A stretch of 21,619 nt of DNA from Cercozoa sp. M6MM (Eukaryota > Endomyxa: Ascetosporea): the NCBI GenBank assembly GCA_040357565.1, contig JBDODJ010000193.1; one strand, written 5' to 3'. Below the pieces are notes generated by a model. It made no database searches, had not been told where the DNA came from, and saw only the letters and a program-made list of their open reading frames with translations. Below, piece by piece: positions 20,678 to 21,619 of the stretch. The translations under genes were made by a program, and so were the position numbers. Each line of letters opens with the position of its first letter. The first letter of the stretch is position 1.

Positions 20678-21619
20678 ATATATGTAAGAACACATGTGTA
20701 TGTCTGACATGAACGTGTGCAGTGGACCGAGGCAGAGATGGAGACGCGCGAAGACTTTGACGCGGCCGCGTTCGCTGCGTCGCAGCTTCGTTCGTCCAGC
20801 GCCGAGGAGCTGCTGCAGGTGCCTCTTCCTAGGGGGAGGGGCAAGGGGTAAAGAGGGTGACAGGGGGGGTAAAAGGATGCATGTAGCTCACCGACCGCGT
20901 GGCCGGCAAAGTGCGTCGTTTGGACAGTTCTCTGCAGACACTCGTGTTTGAGAACTACGCCAAGTTTGTGGTATGCTAGGGGCGGGGTAAGAGGGGTCAA
21001 AAAGGGGTTAAAAAGGGGGGTAAGAAGGGGGGTAAGAGGGGGGGTAAGAGGGGGGTAAGAGGGGGGCAAAAGGGGGGCTAAACAGGGGTGGGGGGGGGGG
21101 GTAAAATGAGGTATGTAGGACGCCACGGACGCGGTGCGCCGCATGGGCGGTCAACTGGACACACTGGCCTCGAAGGACCTCGCCCTGCTGCGTGAGGTAC
21201 TCCTCCCTCTGTGACTGGGTGACCACGTGGGTGACTGGGTGACCACGTTGACTGGGTGACCACTGATGTCAGAAAACCGAGTCACTGACGCGACGGTGCG
21301 ACCACGTGACGCAGTCGCTCGCGCCGTCGCAGAGTCGTCTCGCGCAGCTGCGGCGCACCTGTACTGCTTTTACCCCCCCTTTTACCCCCCCTTTTACCCC
21401 CCCTTTTACCCCCCTTGTACCCCCCTTTTACCCCCCCCCCCCCTGTACCCCCTTTTACCCCCTTAACCCCTACCCCCCTTAACCACCCTACCCCTTTAAC
21501 CCTCTACCCCCCCTCTTACCCCCCTGTTTACCCCCCTCTTTCTCCTGTACCGTTTGGGCAGTTCGAACAGCGCATCCAGTCGACGCATCAACAGACCTAC
21601 AGGGGGGTAAATAGGGGGG
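20453..21619 (+). CDS. VPS51: VPS51, GARP/EARP tethering complex subunit (N-terminal part; continues past window)
   Basis: Exons 20453-20602, 20723-20818, 20887-20970, 21119-21196 and 21273-21360, then an exon from about 21562 to the edge. The N-terminus MSDLDDDSDMDELLANFYGD is acidic and disordered. The diagnostic VPS51 block is split over exons 2-4: SAEELLQ, then LTDRVAGKVRRLDSSLQTLV, FENYAKFV, DATDAVRRMGGQLDTLA. Human VPS51 as I recall it reads [20 protein letters not shown] and SATDTIRKM at the same place. VPS51 joins VPS52, VPS53 and VPS54 (or VPS50) in tethering endosome-derived vesicles to the trans-Golgi or recycling endosomes; this N-terminal helix assembles the complex. The first four introns are phase 0, and introns 1-5 all contain simple repeats. 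The frame across the last junction (21360 to 21562) is unresolved: the phase from exon 5 does not give the more helix-like frame FEQRIQSTHQQTYR. Confidence 0.9.
20612..20684. repeat. (TA)n microsatellite in VPS51 intron 1
   Basis: TA-rich sequence with a pure core at about 20643-20674, occupying most of the 120-nt intron (20603-20722) ahead of the CGTGTGCAG acceptor. Confidence 0.95.
20831..20876 (+). repeat. G-rich repeat in VPS51 intron 2
   Basis: Irregular units of GGGG(G)TAAA and GGGGCAA within the 68-nt intron 20819-20886. Four runs of four or more G could form a G-quadruplex in RNA. Confidence 0.8.
20978..21107 (+). repeat. G-rich minisatellite with repeated donor-like GGTAAG in VPS51 intron 3
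   Basis: Units of about 10-13 nt, GGGGGGTAAGA and variants (GGGGTTAAAAA, GGGGGGCAAAA). GGTAAG, a strong 5' splice consensus, occurs at 20986, 21019, 21031, 21043 and 21054, all downstream of the inferred donor GTATGC at 20971. Confidence 0.9.
21211..21263 (+). repeat. 18-20-bp minisatellite in VPS51 intron 4
   Basis: Three copies of GTGACTGGGTGACCACGT (units at about 21211, 21231 and 21249), the first followed by an extra GG and the last trimmed, within the 76-nt intron 21197-21272. Confidence 0.9.
21370..21535 (+). repeat. C-rich minisatellite in VPS51 intron 5, complementary to intron 3 repeat
   Basis: Units of TTTTACCCCCC, later drifting to CCCTTAACCCCTACC. This is the reverse complement of the GGGGGGTAAAA units of introns 2 and 3. 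The window then ends in the G-rich orientation again (21602-21619). Confidence 0.9.

Noticed and set aside
21370-21535. C-rich repeat as an interstitial telomere tract
   Set aside because: Some units resemble CCCTAA-type repeats, but most are TTTTACCCCCC with irregular C runs, and they lie inside a VPS51 intron between exons in order.
1-21619. Transposons, retroelements, tRNA, rRNA or CRISPR arrays
   Set aside because: I looked on both strands for reverse transcriptase, integrase or transposase motifs, terminal repeats, clover-leaf patterns and spaced repeats, and found none that held up.

Overview
This is a gene-dense piece of a nuclear genome from an intron-rich eukaryote, most likely a protist. 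Genes are on both strands and are cut by many short GT-AG introns, mostly about 48-90 nt. There are no operons, Shine-Dalgarno sites, tRNAs, rRNAs or transposons. The lineage cannot be fixed from sequence alone. A channel-like voltage sensor fused to a class III cyclase fold and a plant/protist-type tandem CCCH protein suggest an alga, stramenopile, rhizarian or similar group. One 10-base assembly gap lies inside a (TG)n microsatellite. All gene models below were built by eye: each exon junction was accepted only if GT/AG sites were present and the reading frame closed.

Layout. (1) 67-714 (+): 3' part of a PTRHD1-like peptidyl-tRNA hydrolase family gene. (2) 838-2067 (+): RWDD4-like RWD protein, nine exons. 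(3) 2068-3417: no convincing gene. (4) 3418-4161 (+): unrecognised small protein with a Lys/Glu repeat tract. (5) 4430-8711 (-): 17-exon, 957-residue membrane protein joining a voltage-sensor domain to a nucleotidyl-cyclase fold. (6) 9063-12245 (-): 11-exon type II membrane protein resembling GT92/DUF23 glycosyltransferases. (7) 12961-14147 (+): tandem CCCH zinc-finger protein. (8) 14265-17319 (-): 926-residue coiled-coil protein. (9) 17512-20263 (+): 876-residue disordered basic/acidic protein. (10) 20453-window end (+): VPS51, N-terminal part, with introns filled by simple repeats.

The most interesting item is gene 5. With all splice junctions in phase, its cyclase domain aligns without gaps through the catalytic motifs, yet both metal-binding aspartates and the transition-state Asn and Arg are replaced (K668, S708, R812, A816). 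It therefore looks like a voltage-sensor-linked pseudo-cyclase. The second is VPS51, whose introns carry G-rich units containing the donor consensus GGTAAG and, two introns later, the complementary C-rich units.

No pathway links the genes. They are individual housekeeping, trafficking, RNA-binding and membrane genes in compact head-to-head, tail-to-tail and tandem arrangements.
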